Shown: positions 44,993-57,439 of the stretch, one piece after another
Position numbering within the stretch: the stretch's first letter is position 1
Layout: the number at the start of each line of letters is the position of its first letter
Source of the DNA: Erythrophleum ivorense
Taxonomy: Eukaryota > Streptophyta > Magnoliopsida > Fabales > Fabaceae
Direction of reading: 5' to 3'
DNA: 64,000 bases
Assembly (NCBI GenBank): GCA_026724425.1
Contig: JAIUCV010000003.1
Span: forward strand, 57,739,088-57,803,087
Notes under the pieces: generated by a model
What the model saw: only the letters and a program-made list of their open reading frames with translations
Database searches by the model: none
Told to the model about the DNA's origin: nothing
Position numbers and translations under genes: made by a program

Positions 44993-46263
44993 ATGCCTCC
45001 CAAAATTCGTTCGATTAATAGATTAGCAGCTGTGGATGAGGCTGTAGATGAGGCTTCTGCAAGTGCTTCAGCCCAACAAACTACTCCACCTGTCAGAGGC
45101 CGTGGTCGAGGTCGGGGTAGGGGTCGAGGAACCATTCGGCCCCCTAGACAGGCCTCACCTGCTGATAGGGCAGAGCCTCCACAGCCTGTGGAGGAAATTG
45201 TACCGCTAGTTCATCCAAGGCTGGTAGGGCCCCAAGTGATGAGGGAGGAGAGAGAGGTCCCAGTAACCCTCTCCCAGTTTTTAAAATTGAAGCCTCCCAC
45301 GTATTCCGGGACAGATAGTCAGGAGGATCCCCAGTTGTTTATGGATGGTATCGAGAAGATATGCAGAGCTCTGAGTTGCTCAAGTGCAAAATCTGTTGAG
45401 TTTGCCGGGTTTCAGTTACAAGATGCGGCTTACATATGGTATCTGACCTTATTGGGGGAAAGGCCAATTGGAGCTCCTCCAGTGCTATGGGAAGAGTTTA
45501 AGGGACTCTTTATGGATCGCTTCTTGCCATAGAGTGTCCGGGATGCTAGGGCCAGAGAATTTGAGGGTTTCAAATTAATTCCAGGCATGAGCGTTTCTGA
45601 TTATGACATCTGGTTCACACAGTTGTCTCGCTACGCCCCACACCTAGTCCCTACTGAGAGGGATTAGATCAAGCGATTTGTGAATGGACTACCTCGTATG
45701 TTGTATAGGGTGATTGTTCCACAGATGAACCTCTTTCCCTCATATTCAGCTACGATGGATTGTGTACGTATGATAGAGATGAGAGATAAGGAAGAGGACA
45801 CTTCTCAGAGAAAAAGGAAGCGTGAAGGTGATGGGAGACAGGGAGGTAGTTCTTTTGTAGCTGGACCTTCTTATGGTCTCAGGCCTCAGAGTCATCAGAG
45901 ATTTACTCAAGCTTCTACGGGGCCTCCGACCTCATTTTCTACCGGTACTGACTGGCACAGAGTATCGTTCCGAGGGGTTAGCACGATGTCTATCCTAGTT
46001 ACTGCTCTATCCCGTCAGTCTAAAGGTCCCTGTTCCCTTTGTGGAAAGATACACTCAGGCACTTGCCACAAGAGACGGGGGCATGTTTTCGTTGCGGGCA
46101 GGTGGGACACTTGATGAGAGACTGTCCTCAGCGCTACCCTGATTCGAGTCAGGCATTAGTTCGACCCACCAGGCAATTTTCAATGGGGACTCCATCTACC
46201 GATGCAATTACTGTTCAGAGTGGCCGAGGTAGTAGCAGTGGGACAGTAGTGGGCAGAGGATAG
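44993..46263 (+). pseudogene. Ty3/gypsy gag (capsid/nucleocapsid), interrupted
   Basis: An ATG at 44993 starts MPPKIRSINR, followed by an RGRGRGRG stretch. The capsid domain has LKPPTYSGTDSQEDPQLFMD and AAYIWYLTLLGE. Stops occur at 45530-45532 and 45665-45667. A frameshift at about 46060-46080 moves the frame onto the nucleocapsid zinc knuckle CFRCGQVGHLMRDC (about 46084-46125). A further stop is at 46261-46263. Gag would form the virus-like particle; this copy cannot. Confidence 0.88.
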
Positions 46264-46332
46264 GCGACTGCAGGACGAGGTCAGGCTCGGGTTTTTGCCC
46301 TAAATAGACAAGACGCACAAGCATCAAATGCC

Positions 46333-49300
46333 GTGGTAACAGGTACACTTACGGTTTGTTCACATGCTGCTTACTCCTTATTTGATCTTGGCTCTACACA
46401 TTCTTATATATCTCCCTACTTTGCAAAGAAGATTGGCAAGGATTCTGAAAAGTTAGAGTGCCCGTTGCTTGTGGCAACCCCAGTGGGGGAATCTGTAAAG
46501 GTGGATCGGGTACATAAGGCATGTATGATTACACTGGCCGATTGCGAGACGCTAGTTGACTTGATAGTGCTTGCGATAGCGGAGTTTGATGTAATACTCG
46601 GAATGGATTGGTTAGCGTCTTGCTATACAGTGGTGGATTGTCATCTTAAGCAAGTGAGATGTAATTTTCTTGAAAAATCACCCTTTGTCATTCAAGGTGA
46701 CCGAAGTGAAGCACCAAACAATTTAATATCTGTGATAGAAGCTCAGAGGCTCTTAAAAAAGGGGTATCAAGGATATTTAGCGATGGTTCGGGATATGGAA
46801 CTACAAGTCCCAATATTGGAACAGGTTCCTGTGGTAAAAGAATTCCCTGATATTTTTCCCGAGGAATTACTAGGATTACCTCCTGAAAAGGAAATTAAAT
46901 TTTGTATTGATGTGTTATCAGGCACTCAGCCTATATCTATTCCTCTCTATCGAATGGCACCTTTGGAGCTTAGTGAACTAAAGAATCAATTGCAAGACCT
47001 GTTGGATAAGGGTTTTATTCGCCCTAGTACGTCCCCTTGGGGCGCACCTGTTCTTTTTGTTAAGAAGAAGGATGGTTCTCTTCGCTTATGTGTAGATTAC
47101 AGACAGCTGAATAAAGTGACAGTAAAGAATAAGTACCCTTTGCCTCGTATAGATGACCTATTTGACCAATTACAGGGTGCTCAATACTTCTCAAAAATTG
47201 ATTTAAGATCAGGTTATCATCAGCTACGAATCAGAAGGGAAGATGTTTCAAAAACTGCTTTTAGAACCCGGTATGGGCATTATGAATTTCTAGTGATGCC
47301 ATTTGGGTTAACCAATGCCCTGGCTGCCTTTATGGACTTGATGAATCGAGTGTTTAAGCCATTTCTAGATCGATTTGTGATCGTGTTCATTGATGATATT
47401 TTGATTTATTCTAAGGGTTATGAAGAGCATGAACAACATCTGAGACTGGCATTACAAGTGTTACGAGAACATCAACTATATGCTAAACTTTCTAAATGCC
47501 AGTTTTGGCTAGAGAGAATTGCCTTTTTGGGCCATGTAATCTCGAGAGAGGGGGTGCAAGTAGATCCTAGTAAAGTGGAAGCGGTTCAAAAATGGCCGAG
47601 GCCTACTACCGTTACAGAGATTCGTAGTTTCTTGGGCTTGGCAGGCTATTATCGTCGGTTTGTTAAAGACTTTTCTAAGATAGCTACGCCGCTGACAAAA
47701 CTAACCCAGAAAAATGTGAAATTTTAGTGGTCTGAGCTGTGTGAAGAGGGGTTTCAGAAATTGAAGGATTGTCTGACTTCTGCACCAATTTTGGCATTAC
47801 CTTCGGGATTGGGAGGGTATGTTGTGTACTGTGATGCTTCTGGGATTGGCTTGGGATGTGTATTGATGCAGCATGGTCATGTGATTGCTTATGCCTCTAG
47901 ACAACTCAAGAAGCATGAACAGAATTACCCAACCCATGATTTAGAAATGGCAGCAGTGGTTTTCGCTCTCAAAATCTAGAGACATTATTTATATGGGGAG
48001 ACATGTGAAATTTATACAGATCATAAAAGCCTTAAATACATCTTCCAACAGCGAGATCTGAATCTTAGGCAAAGAAGGTGGATGGAGCTACTCAAAGATT
48101 ATGATTGTACCATTTTATACCATCCAGGTAAGGCGAATGTAGTAGCAGATGCTTTGAACAGGAAATCCATGGGGAGCTTGAGCCACATTGCGGAGACACG
48201 GAGACCACTAATTTTAGATCTTCATAAGATTGAGCGTTCAGGAATCCAATTGGAGATTAAAGAGCCAGGGATGTTTTTGGCGCATGTGCAGCTTCATTCG
48301 TCTTTATTTGAGAGGTTGAAAACTGCTCAAGCCAGGGATGCACAAATTTGTAAATTAGTAGAGGACGCCAAAAGTGGAAGGAAAAATGAATTCATTTTAG
48401 ATTCAAATGGGGTTTTATGGTTTGGTACTCGATTGTGTATGCCGAATGTGGATGAATTGAATAGGGAACTTATAAAAGAAGCTCATTGTTCTTGATATAC
48501 GATCCATCTAGGTTCTACCAAGATGTACCAAGATTTAAAGCAAGTAGACTAGTGGGAAGGTATGAAGAGAGATATAGCAAATTTTGCTTCCCATTGTTTG
48601 GCATGTCAGCAAGTTAAGGCAGAACATCAAAAACCTGCAGGGCTACACTAACGGCTAGAAATACCCGAGTGGAAGTGGGAAAGGATCACAATGGACTTTG
48701 TAACGGAGCTACCTCGAACAGTAAGGGGTTATGATTCCATCTGGGTGATTGTGGACAGACTCACTAAAACAGCTCATTTTCTCCTTGTGAAGACAACCTA
48801 TAATGTGGCAAAATATGCATAGCTTTACATGAATGAGATAGTGAAGCTTCATGGTATACCAGTGTTTATAATTTCTGATCGAGGACCCCAATTTACTTCT
48901 AAGTTTTGGAGAGCTTTTCAAGAGGCCATGGGTACCCGATTAGATCTTAGCACTGCCTTTCATCCTCAGACTGATGGGCAATCTGAGAGGACGGTACAAA
49001 TAATAGAAGATATGCTAAGGTTGTGTGTTATGGATTTTGGTGGTAGCTAGGATAACTATTTATCATTAGTGGAATTTGCTTATAATAATAGTTATCAAGC
49101 TAGCATACAGATGGCACCCTTTGAGGCATTATATGGGAGACGGTGCAGGTCTCCCATTGGATGGTTTGAAACTGAAGAAGTTAAATCATTAGGACCTGAA
49201 TTAGTGCAAGATGCCTTAGAAAAGGTGAAAGTAATCAAGGAGAGATTGGTAGCAGCTCAGAGCAGGCAGAAAGCGTATGTGGACCGTCGACGCCGTGATT

Positions 49301-49713
49301 TGGAGTTTATGATTGGGGACTATGTGTTTCTCAGGGTATCACCTATGAAAGGTGTGATGAGATTTGGGAAGAAAGGAAAGTTGACCTCGAGATATGTGGG
49401 ACCATTTGAGATCTTGGAACGAGTTGGGGCAGTGGCCTATCGGTTAGCGTTGCCACCGGAATTATCTAATATCCACCCAGTATTTCATGTTTCAATGCTA
49501 AGGAAATATCTACCTGATCCTTCTCATGTGTTGCAGAACCAAGATATTTCTTTAAGTCAAGGTTTAGCTTATGAAGAAGTTCCTGTTGCAATTTTGGATA
49601 GACAAACGAAGAAGCTACGTTCTAAAGAGATTATGTCAGTGAAAGTTTTGTGGCGTCACTATACTCCAGAGGAAGCTACATGGGAGATGGAAAGCGAAAT
49701 GCATACAAAATAG
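46333..49713 (+). pseudogene. Ty3/gypsy pol (protease, RT, RNase H, integrase), interrupted by stop codons only
   Basis: One frame runs through the whole region. Protease: FDLGSTHSYIS (about 46381), where the usual DSG/DPG active-site triad is DLG. RT: KKDGSLRLCVDYRQLN and FIDDILIYS (about 47387). RNase H: YCDASGIGLG and YTDHKSLKY. Integrase: HCLACQQVK zinc finger, MDFVTELP, SDRGPQFTS and DGQSERTVQ core, then a degenerate chromodomain. In-frame stops lie at 47725, 47977, 48493, 48550, 48649, 48820, 49048 and 49711. There is no frameshift. Most stops stand where related proteins have Q, W or R. Confidence 0.92.
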
Positions 49714-49779
49714 CCCTCTTTATTTGAGAACTAAGGTTAGTATGTATAGATATATATAAATTTGGGGACCAAATTTTCT

Positions 49780-49793
49780 TTAGGGGCAGAGAT
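49780..49793 (+). promoter_or_regulatory. Ty3/gypsy polypurine tract
   Basis: TTAGGGGCAGAGAT immediately precedes the 3' LTR at 49794, the site of plus-strand priming. Confidence 0.8.
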
Positions 49794-52277
49794 TGTAATA
49801 ACCGACGTGAAAGAGGCATGCAGGAAGCTGACTTTTCCATGCAAAAATTATACAGTTGCCACGCACCAGATTTCCCTCTGCCATTTTACAGATATACCCC
49901 TCCTTCCATTTACTTTAAGTGGGTTTTTCTGGTCATTTAGCACTCCTAATTCTGCAACATAATCCATCCAGCGAAGCACTTGCAGAACAGACCAGAAACT
50001 CTGCCTTTTCCTCCCCTGTTCTGCTGGACGTTGATTTCCCAGATCCTTCGAGCTACTGAAACATTAGGTTGGCTGCTTCTTTACGCTGTGAATTTGTTCT
50101 AGTTTTGTTGCTTCATTTAGACGCATGGAAAGCGCCCTACTGGATGAACCATATTGCTGAATAAAAGCTGCAATTTTCTTCCCCTGTTCAGCGTTGTTGC
50201 TGTCGCTGTGTGTTGCTCCTTCAGTTTCTTCATGCTGTGCGAGCTGTTTTTGTTACCCATCTGGTGGAATAGCTTCATTTCAGTCGCATACCTCCTCTTG
50301 TTGGATGAAGACTGGAGCTGACCGAAAATTCCCTTTCTTCTTCCCTGTTCAGCGCTGTTTTGGTTAACTCTTGCTGCTGATGTTTGCGCCTTGAAGTGTT
50401 AAGCCTTTGCTGTTGATTGCTAGTGAAACCAAGCCAGAAAAATTAATTTCTCAGGTCTGAACTTTCTGCTGGATGATTTGCTGTTGCTGGGTTCATTTTT
50501 CCCCTCTGTTTACGTTACTTTGTGCTGCTGGTTCACTGTTCAGGGCAGCCATTTCCTCCTTGTTTGAGCTGGGCTTCATGGCTGTGTGAGGGTGGCAAGA
50601 GAGTGACGCTGTACTGTGTTTTTAAGCCTGGAAATTTCTGATGTATGTGTTATTTTTTCTGGTCAGCTTGTCCTGCGTTTTTCTCCCCTGTTTATTAATG
50701 CTATGATACGTTTATGTGCTGGCCAGCAAGGGAGGTCCTGCGCAGAAGGAAAAGTGATGCAGGAAGATGATTCTGGTTGAAAAATTCTGATTTCATTCAT
50801 ACTGAATTGTATGTTCACTCTCCTATACGTAAATTCCTCCCAAAAATTCTGCATATTTATACATACCTATTTTAATTATAGACCAAACCCCTACTGTGCT
50901 CTCTTCTTACTTGTTAAATTATAATTATGCAGAATAAATTTCCCGATTAAAGATGGTATATATTTCTTTTAGTTTTTGAATTTTGGTTTAACTCCTAACT
51001 GGAACCAAGGAAAAGGAAGCACAATATATGTATATTGTGTATACGTATGGAGGGCATGAAATTGAGTAGAGAAATAAATTTTAAATTTAGATAAGTCTTG
51101 TATGAAATTAATTGGGGTGATTCATTTTCTAAAATCTGGTGAATGGGTCTTGTAGGGTATTCAGGAAACTAAGTTATAGCCGAGGAAAGGGGCAGGAAAT
51201 TTCTGTAGTATCTCGGAAGGTGAGTAAGTAATGCGGACCATGAGTCATGGGAAATTCTCATTTTGTTACTAAGTTTCCTTGTAGTATTTCAAAAATTTGA
51301 TTATCTATTTATAGAAATACATATTACAATATTTTGTCATATGCATGTTTATCCAAAAATCGGTTCAAACATGAATATTTTTAAAATCGATAGATGTTTG
51401 AATTATTTGGAAATTTTATGATGAACTCGATCTGGAAGGTATTCTGTCTGAAAAGTTAAAAAGGAGAAAAATTGCATGGTTTATGAAATCATCTGTTTAG
51501 AACCTTGTAGCTAACAGCAGTAGATGTTAGCCCTGGTGCACCATGATCTGAGCCTCAGCTAGCAGGGGTGGTGCTAGCCCCGTGTGTAGGCCACCACACG
51601 CGGACTTATGTTAACTTCCGCAAGCTGAATGCTATGCGTCTGTAGTGATTTTTCCTCGCGAGCTGTGTGCTCTGCGTCTGTTTAAATTGGTTCTGCTTAG
51701 ATACTTTTAGTGCATTTGTACGAAAGAGTTTGCATAAAACATGTTTTACGCGATATATCTATAAATAGGTACCCATGTATTTGTGACCTTACCTTTATTT
51801 TAAAAAGGGTCGGTATTACTTATTCATTGAGTATTCAACTCATTTTTATATATATATATTTTTTCAGAGAGCAGTAAGGACTCTAATCTACCCTCAGCCA
51901 CCTTCTAGTGGCCGGCCTCTTGAGACTTTCTTTGACGAGCCTACAGTAGCTCTTGTGGGTGTACTTTGGTTGTATATGTATTTTGTTTAAAACTTTGTAA
52001 AACTTTATAAAGTTAGCTCCATTGAATCATAGTTAGGGTATCCCCACACCCCAGATGTTTTCTTTGGTCTGATTGGATATGAGTTCGCCCTTTTGGGATA
52101 TATTGTACTGTCTGACATGTTGTAGAAATATCGGGAGGTTTACGTTATAGAGGAGACTCTGCCAAAATTTCTACAAATGTCCTCTAAAAAAAAAAAGCTT
52201 ATATGTTTTATATGATTCAAATTGATGCCCATAAGTATTTTCTCTATGTTTCCGCTTCTAAATTGTGGGGTGTGACA
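49794..52277 (+). repeat. 3' LTR of the Ty3/gypsy element
   Basis: About 98 percent identical by eye to the 5' LTR; most changes are C/T or G/A. It ends GGGGTGTGACA and is followed by the TCTAT target duplication. Confidence 0.93.
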
Positions 52278-52282
52278 TCTAT

Positions 52283-55039
52283 AATGTAAGGAGTTTGATC
52301 CCATCAAAAAACACTTACAAGAACGGATAGTCACGAATTCTAAACGAGATTAATGTCATGTCACACCCACCAAAGGGCGTGAGGATACTTGTGGAAAACT
52401 AATAGAAAAAATGGGCAAAATATTTCAGTGTTTATGTTGCTAAAGCCAGTTCTGAATTGATAAAATAAAATTGTTATGCTGATTAAGTTATTATTTGTGG
52501 TGTACATGAAGTCTTTTGAAAGAAAAAAAAATGTAGGTAAAATACCTCTTTTGAGATGTTGTATGAAAATAATATTAACCTTGAGTCTTAAATAATTTCC
52601 TCTTTCTTAAGAGTACATGACCTACCAATCCTAGGCCATAAAAATGATATAGTTGTATAGGTATAATACTGATTAATATTTTAAATTGGTTCTTTTTAAT
52701 GGCCACTAATTATAAACAAAATGCAAATAATTTAGACAAAATGCGAACGATAATGTGTCTCTTAGAAGTCTATGGAAGAACAATCCCTAAATGCTCTTTA
52801 AAGCCTATGTAAGAACAATCCTTAAATGCTCTCATCAAAACTTAATTAAATAGCTAATCAGTGAAGGAAAAGAATGGTGAAGAAAATGATATTTCGGAAT
52901 GAACAAAGTAAAGGAGAGAGTAACATTGTATTGAAGGAAACCAACAAAAGAAAATTATAATATAAATGATTTGTTTATAGCCTCAATCAAAAGATAAAGA
53001 GATGGCTCTTGAGTGGCAAGAAGAGAAATAACAAAAAGTTTTCACAAAAGAAGTACTTTGATATCAAGCACCTACTGGACATACAAAAGGAGGATGGATT
53101 TAGATGAATGTTGAATCCTCCAATTACATACATAGTGAAAAACTTTTTCCTCAACAAAGAAGTTTTTGTCAACAAAGATGTTCAAGGAATGGAAAGGAAA
53201 TAGCAAGAGTTTGAGAAAGTTATAGGGGAGAATGCAAAAGCCCCCAATAAACTATGATTCATTTGCAAGTACTCATTTTAACAAAAAGTTGAAAAATGCT
53301 CTCCGTATTTTTGTGTATTTGCATTTAAATCTATTTGTCCACTTTCCTATTAACGGAATGGATATAGTTTCCATATCAAACTTATGACTTGGTATAATCT
53401 TATTAGTTTGGAAATAACATGTGAACAATTTATTTTAAAAAAGAAAAGTCCAGACGAATAGTGGTCAAAGTTACAATTCAAATGGAGAATTATGTATTTT
53501 TAAGAGAAAAATTAATTGCCTAGGTGTTGATTCTAAGCCAGCATAGTTGTATCAATTAATAAGAAAATGTTAATGCTACGTGGTTGATGTTCTATAAGAG
53601 AGCAAAGTCAATATGCCTTCATGTTTCTTCGGTATATTGATGTTCCCCAAGAAGGAATGAAGTTAATAAACTATATACGGAGAATTGCTTGAAATTCCAA
53701 GGGATTGGTGTCATATGAAATAGAACTTGGAATGGAAAACGCTTTCATTATGCAGAATGGATCCAGCGACTACAGAGGTGCAATTAGGCCAATTTTGGCC
53801 TCACTTTTCAAAATTTTTTAAGATTTTGAGGTTATAAAATTTAAATATAAAAATAAAAAGTATAATTAGGAGGAAAACAATTATAGCGATAAAAAAAAAT
53901 ATACTTTAAAAATTTTAATTGTTCAATTTTTGACCTCCCAATTTATGCCCACACTTGGCCCAATTAAAGACAGTTGGAGTCTAACTTGGCCAGCAAAAGT
54001 TTTTTAAAAAATAAAATTAGTGTTTTGATAAAAAAAAAGACAGAATATTACATGATATTCATTTAAAGTATATTCTTTTACAAAAATATTGATTTAAAAT
54101 TTATTTCTTATACGATATTATGATTTTTTGTATTATTTCTTATTAATTTATTTTTTATTTAGATATTAGTAATTTTTATAGTATAATATTACATTTCGTT
54201 TTTTTAACTTTTATATTAAACATCACTACTTTAATAGTTGGAAGTAAAAGAAAGGGTTAAAGTTAAGAAAGTAAAAGAAAGAATAAATGAGATATTATTT
54301 AATAATATAAAATTTAAAAAAATGGGCTGAGTCTTGAAAAAGGCTTTAAAATATGTATGAGCATAGCTGATATTTTTTTGATGGGTTCTATTCTTTTTTC
54401 AAATATTTTTTAACTCATTTGATTTTTTTAGTTAAATTTAGTGGGTTAAATAAGTTTTTCGATTCATGGTTACATCTAAAGACTATCGGTAATTCATTTC
54501 CCTAATCTTTGCCCTTGTTCTACATCGTACATCTCTGATTTCTAGTGTTACATATCTCTTTGTGTCACACCATTAGGTGTTGCACATCTCCCTCAGATGT
54601 TGCTAAATAGTTCAGCCTTTGTTTCCTTATTTCCCACCCATCTATCTTCATTTTGCCCATATCCTTTTGTATTCCCCTGTTTTGCACCTGTCCTTATTTT
54701 GTATCACCGTTTGTATTTTTTTCCTTGTTTTGAACATCTGCCTCCAATTTGCACACTTATACCCTTTCGGTGCACACATATGGCCTCTAAAAGTAGCCAA
54801 GTTTTAAGTGGGTGGACTGGGTTACAGCCACCCACTTAAGTTGTAATTCATGGGTTTGTTCCTTCCCATAAGCCACCTTAGAATGTGACTAAACAAGAAG
54901 TTGTTCCAGCTGAACATGAGAAGTATTATCAACTTGTCCTGAATTTCAATCCTAATAACAACATTCGAGGTAACTTTGATCCTAAAGCTTCCACCACTAA
55001 TTTAAGTTTATTGATCTTGATCTCCTTGATGCTTATAAA
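52283..55039. other. AT-rich region with no supported gene
   Basis: A TGTCACACCCACC at about 52357 resembles the reversed end of a gypsy LTR but does not continue convincingly. 54540-54840 has repeats of TTGCACATCT-like sequence and T-rich open frames without motifs. Nothing else recognised. Confidence 0.45.
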
Positions 55040-56579
55040 AAAGTGACTAGATCTTGCATTTAGCATCCTATATCTAAATTTGTCTCCTAGTTACACCTTG
55101 TTACGAGGCCTTCACTACTAGTTTTGACAGCATTGAAGTGCCACACGATGTTAAGGAAGTCTTCAAACATTCTTATGGAGAAACGTCTTAAATGAAGAAT
55201 TAAGAGACTTAAAAAAGAAAGGGATTAGGAAATTGCTAAAAGGCCTTAAGGAAAATAGCTCATCAAATATAAGCGGGAGTTCAATGTGAAATACAAAACT
55301 AACGGAAGTATTAATAGATTCAAAGCAAGGTTGGTGGCCAAAAGTTTTACACAAGCCTATGGCATAATATATTAGGAGACATTTGCACTTGTAGCCAAGC
55401 TTAATACAGTTTAGGTCTTACTCTTTATGGCTGTAAATATGGATTGGAAGTTTCACCAACATGATGTTAAGAATGTTTTCTTGAATAATGATCTTGAAGA
55501 AGTTTAATTGGAGATACCTCATAGTTTAAAATTCCCCAAGAGTAACAATCTATGCAGATTGAAATAATCTCTATATGCACTTGCACAATAAATATGAGTG
55601 TGGTTCAAGAGATTTGCCAAGGTCATTAAAAAACCATGGGTACACACGAGCTCAAATAGGCCTCATTTTATTTATCAAAGTCCTAATAGTTAAGTGGATG
55701 ATATAACTGTCATAGGAAATTATGAAGTTTTCTATTTTAAAGGTGTTTTAAGCAAGGAGTTAAAGATTAAAGATTTAGGAGCCCTAAAATACTTTTTGGG
55801 AATGGAAGTGGTTCAATCAAGCAAATGAATCATAATATCCTAACAAAAGTACACCCTTGATTTAATAAAGGAAGCAATGATGTTGATTTGTAAGCTTGTT
55901 GACACACCTATGGACTCTTCAAATGAAGTGGGTTTAAGAGAAAACACATTTCTTGTAGGCAAAGGAATGCATCAAAGGTTGGTGGGAAAATTGATATATC
56001 TCTCACATACAATATTGGATATCAGATTTGCTATGTGCGTCACTAACCAATTTTTGAATAATCCTACCAAAGAACATTTAAAGGCCCTCTTAACAAAATT
56101 TTAAGATATTTAAAGATAACTCTAAGAAAAGGAAACTAGTCTAGATCTCTTTCTAATAGGAGATCAATTTATGGATATTGTTCTTATGTTCAGAAAAATC
56201 TAGTGACTTAGAGAAGAAGTAATCAATTGTCGCTTGAAGCAGTGCCAAAGCTGAATTTAGAGCCTTGGTGCATGGGTTTATGAAGGAATGTGATTGACTA
56301 GGCTTCTTAAAGAGCTTCAATTTCCAACTACAATTGTGATAATAAAATAGGCATCTATGTAGCAAAGAATCTGATCTAACATGATAGAATGAAAACATGT
56401 GAAAATTGATCACCATTTTACCAAGGAGAAAATAGATCAAAGGATTATTGAACTGAGCTACATTCTTAAACATCAACAAACCATAGATGTGCTAACAAAA
56501 GCTTTGCTAAGAACTCAATTTCATAATCATTTATCCAAAATAAGTATGATTGATATATTCTCCCTAGTTGGAGGGGGAA
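55040..56579 (+). pseudogene. Ty1/copia pol fragment (RT and RNase H), heavily decayed
   Basis: In shifting frames, EAFTTSFDSIEVPHDVKE leads into RT: INRFKARLVAKSFTQAYG, WKFHQHDVKNVFLNNDLEE and then LKDLGALKYFLGMEVVQS-like sequence. RNase H-side sequence follows: KLVDTPMDSS, MHQRLVGKLIYLSHT and PTKEHLKALL. Gag, integrase and the 5' LTR are missing. It differs in sequence from the copia element at 21232 and belongs to another lineage. A G-rich polypurine tract (GGAGGGGGAA) lies at about 56570-56579. Confidence 0.8.
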
Positions 56580-56843
56580 TGTAGAATCCTTAATTATCCT
56601 CCAAATCAAATTAGTTAGCTGTAGTTTTGTATATAACTATTAAAATTTATGTATACAGTAGTTATAGTTTTAATTTTCCTAGAGTTCCCCATGTTTCTTG
56701 GTTGAATATCAAGAAAAGATTTCTTCTCTCTGTTTTGGCCCTTCCCTATAAGTTTTTGTAAATTCCTTTGTAAATTATTAGATATTATAGAATTGAGAAA
56801 TATAACCCATTTTCTCTTCATACTTGACGGAGTGTATACATCA
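56580..56843 (+). repeat. Probable 3' LTR of the copia fragment
   Basis: It begins TGTAGAATCC right after the polypurine tract and probably ends at ATACATCA near 56843. There is no partner LTR in the window, so the right boundary is a guess. Confidence 0.5.
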
Positions 56844-57439
56844 ATATATGGATTTGCAAGGCTTCAATTGAGTTTAAGTCCAACATCCAAATAACTCACT
56901 GTCTATTAGTGTAACTAATAGCAAATCCTCTATCTAATTTTAGTTTTCACCTTCCTTCATTGATAGCTACTTTGTTGTAAGAATGATGAGCAATCTGCAA
57001 TGGAACTAGGAATCCTTGAAGAAGCATACAAAAAGATTTAATACAACTATAAGGACAACGTATTTCTTCCCATGGGTGGTCTTCTCCAAATCTAAATGTA
57101 TCTTGTCTTTAATTTAGATTTACCTTTATATACGAAGCTTGCACTTTATTTGATCAAATCACAAGAATACATATCCATAAAATGAGCAAATTGACTTGAT
57201 AGCAATCTAATTAGAGACTTACTTTTATAATTTTCCCCATCATTATCCACCTTCCCTTAGGGTTTGTGCCATTGGCAATGTGTAGTCCCTCCACCTTTAG
57301 CTTGTTTCAATGCCATCCATTCCTCATCCCAATTGTTAGTTTCCCTTCACTTATCTAAGCTATAGAGTTTTTCCTTTCCTTTTTCCACAATCTTCCTTCT
57401 CATTTGAGATCACATATCACCTTTTTTCTCTTATAAGGA
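56844..57439. other. AT-rich sequence between copia fragment and LINE
   Basis: No recognisable coding sequence. It could include the LINE 5' part, but nothing supports this. Confidence 0.4.

Larger units (their letters stand above)
42292..52277 (+). mobile_element. Ty3/gypsy LTR retrotransposon, Tekay/Del-like, nearly complete but with inactivated coding region
   Basis: The element is 9,986 bp, flanked by perfect TCTAT target duplications (42287-42291 and 52278-52282). LTRs are 42292-44771 and 49794-52277, about 2.48 kb, TG..CA. By eye they differ at roughly 40-45 positions, mostly transitions, so they are about 98 percent identical and the insertion is fairly recent. The PBS (44775), gag, protease, RT, RNase H, integrase, chromodomain-like tail and PPT are in standard Ty3 order. 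The ends HPVFHVSMLRKYLPDPSHVL and VLWRHYTPEEATWE are typical of the Tekay/Del clade of chromoviruses. In-frame stops make it non-autonomous. Confidence 0.95.

Noticed and set aside
43161..50854. Identical 63-codon minus-strand open frames at 43161-43352 and 50663-50854
   Set aside because: Identity follows from the two LTRs being near-identical; there is no sign of protein-level conservation.
52350..52400. Another antisense LTR starting TGTCACACCCACC
   Set aside because: Similarity to the gypsy LTR end does not extend beyond the first dozen bases.
54597..54839. 80-codon open frame
   Set aside because: It is T/C-rich with overlapping open frames in two phases, has no motif and lies in repeat-rich sequence.
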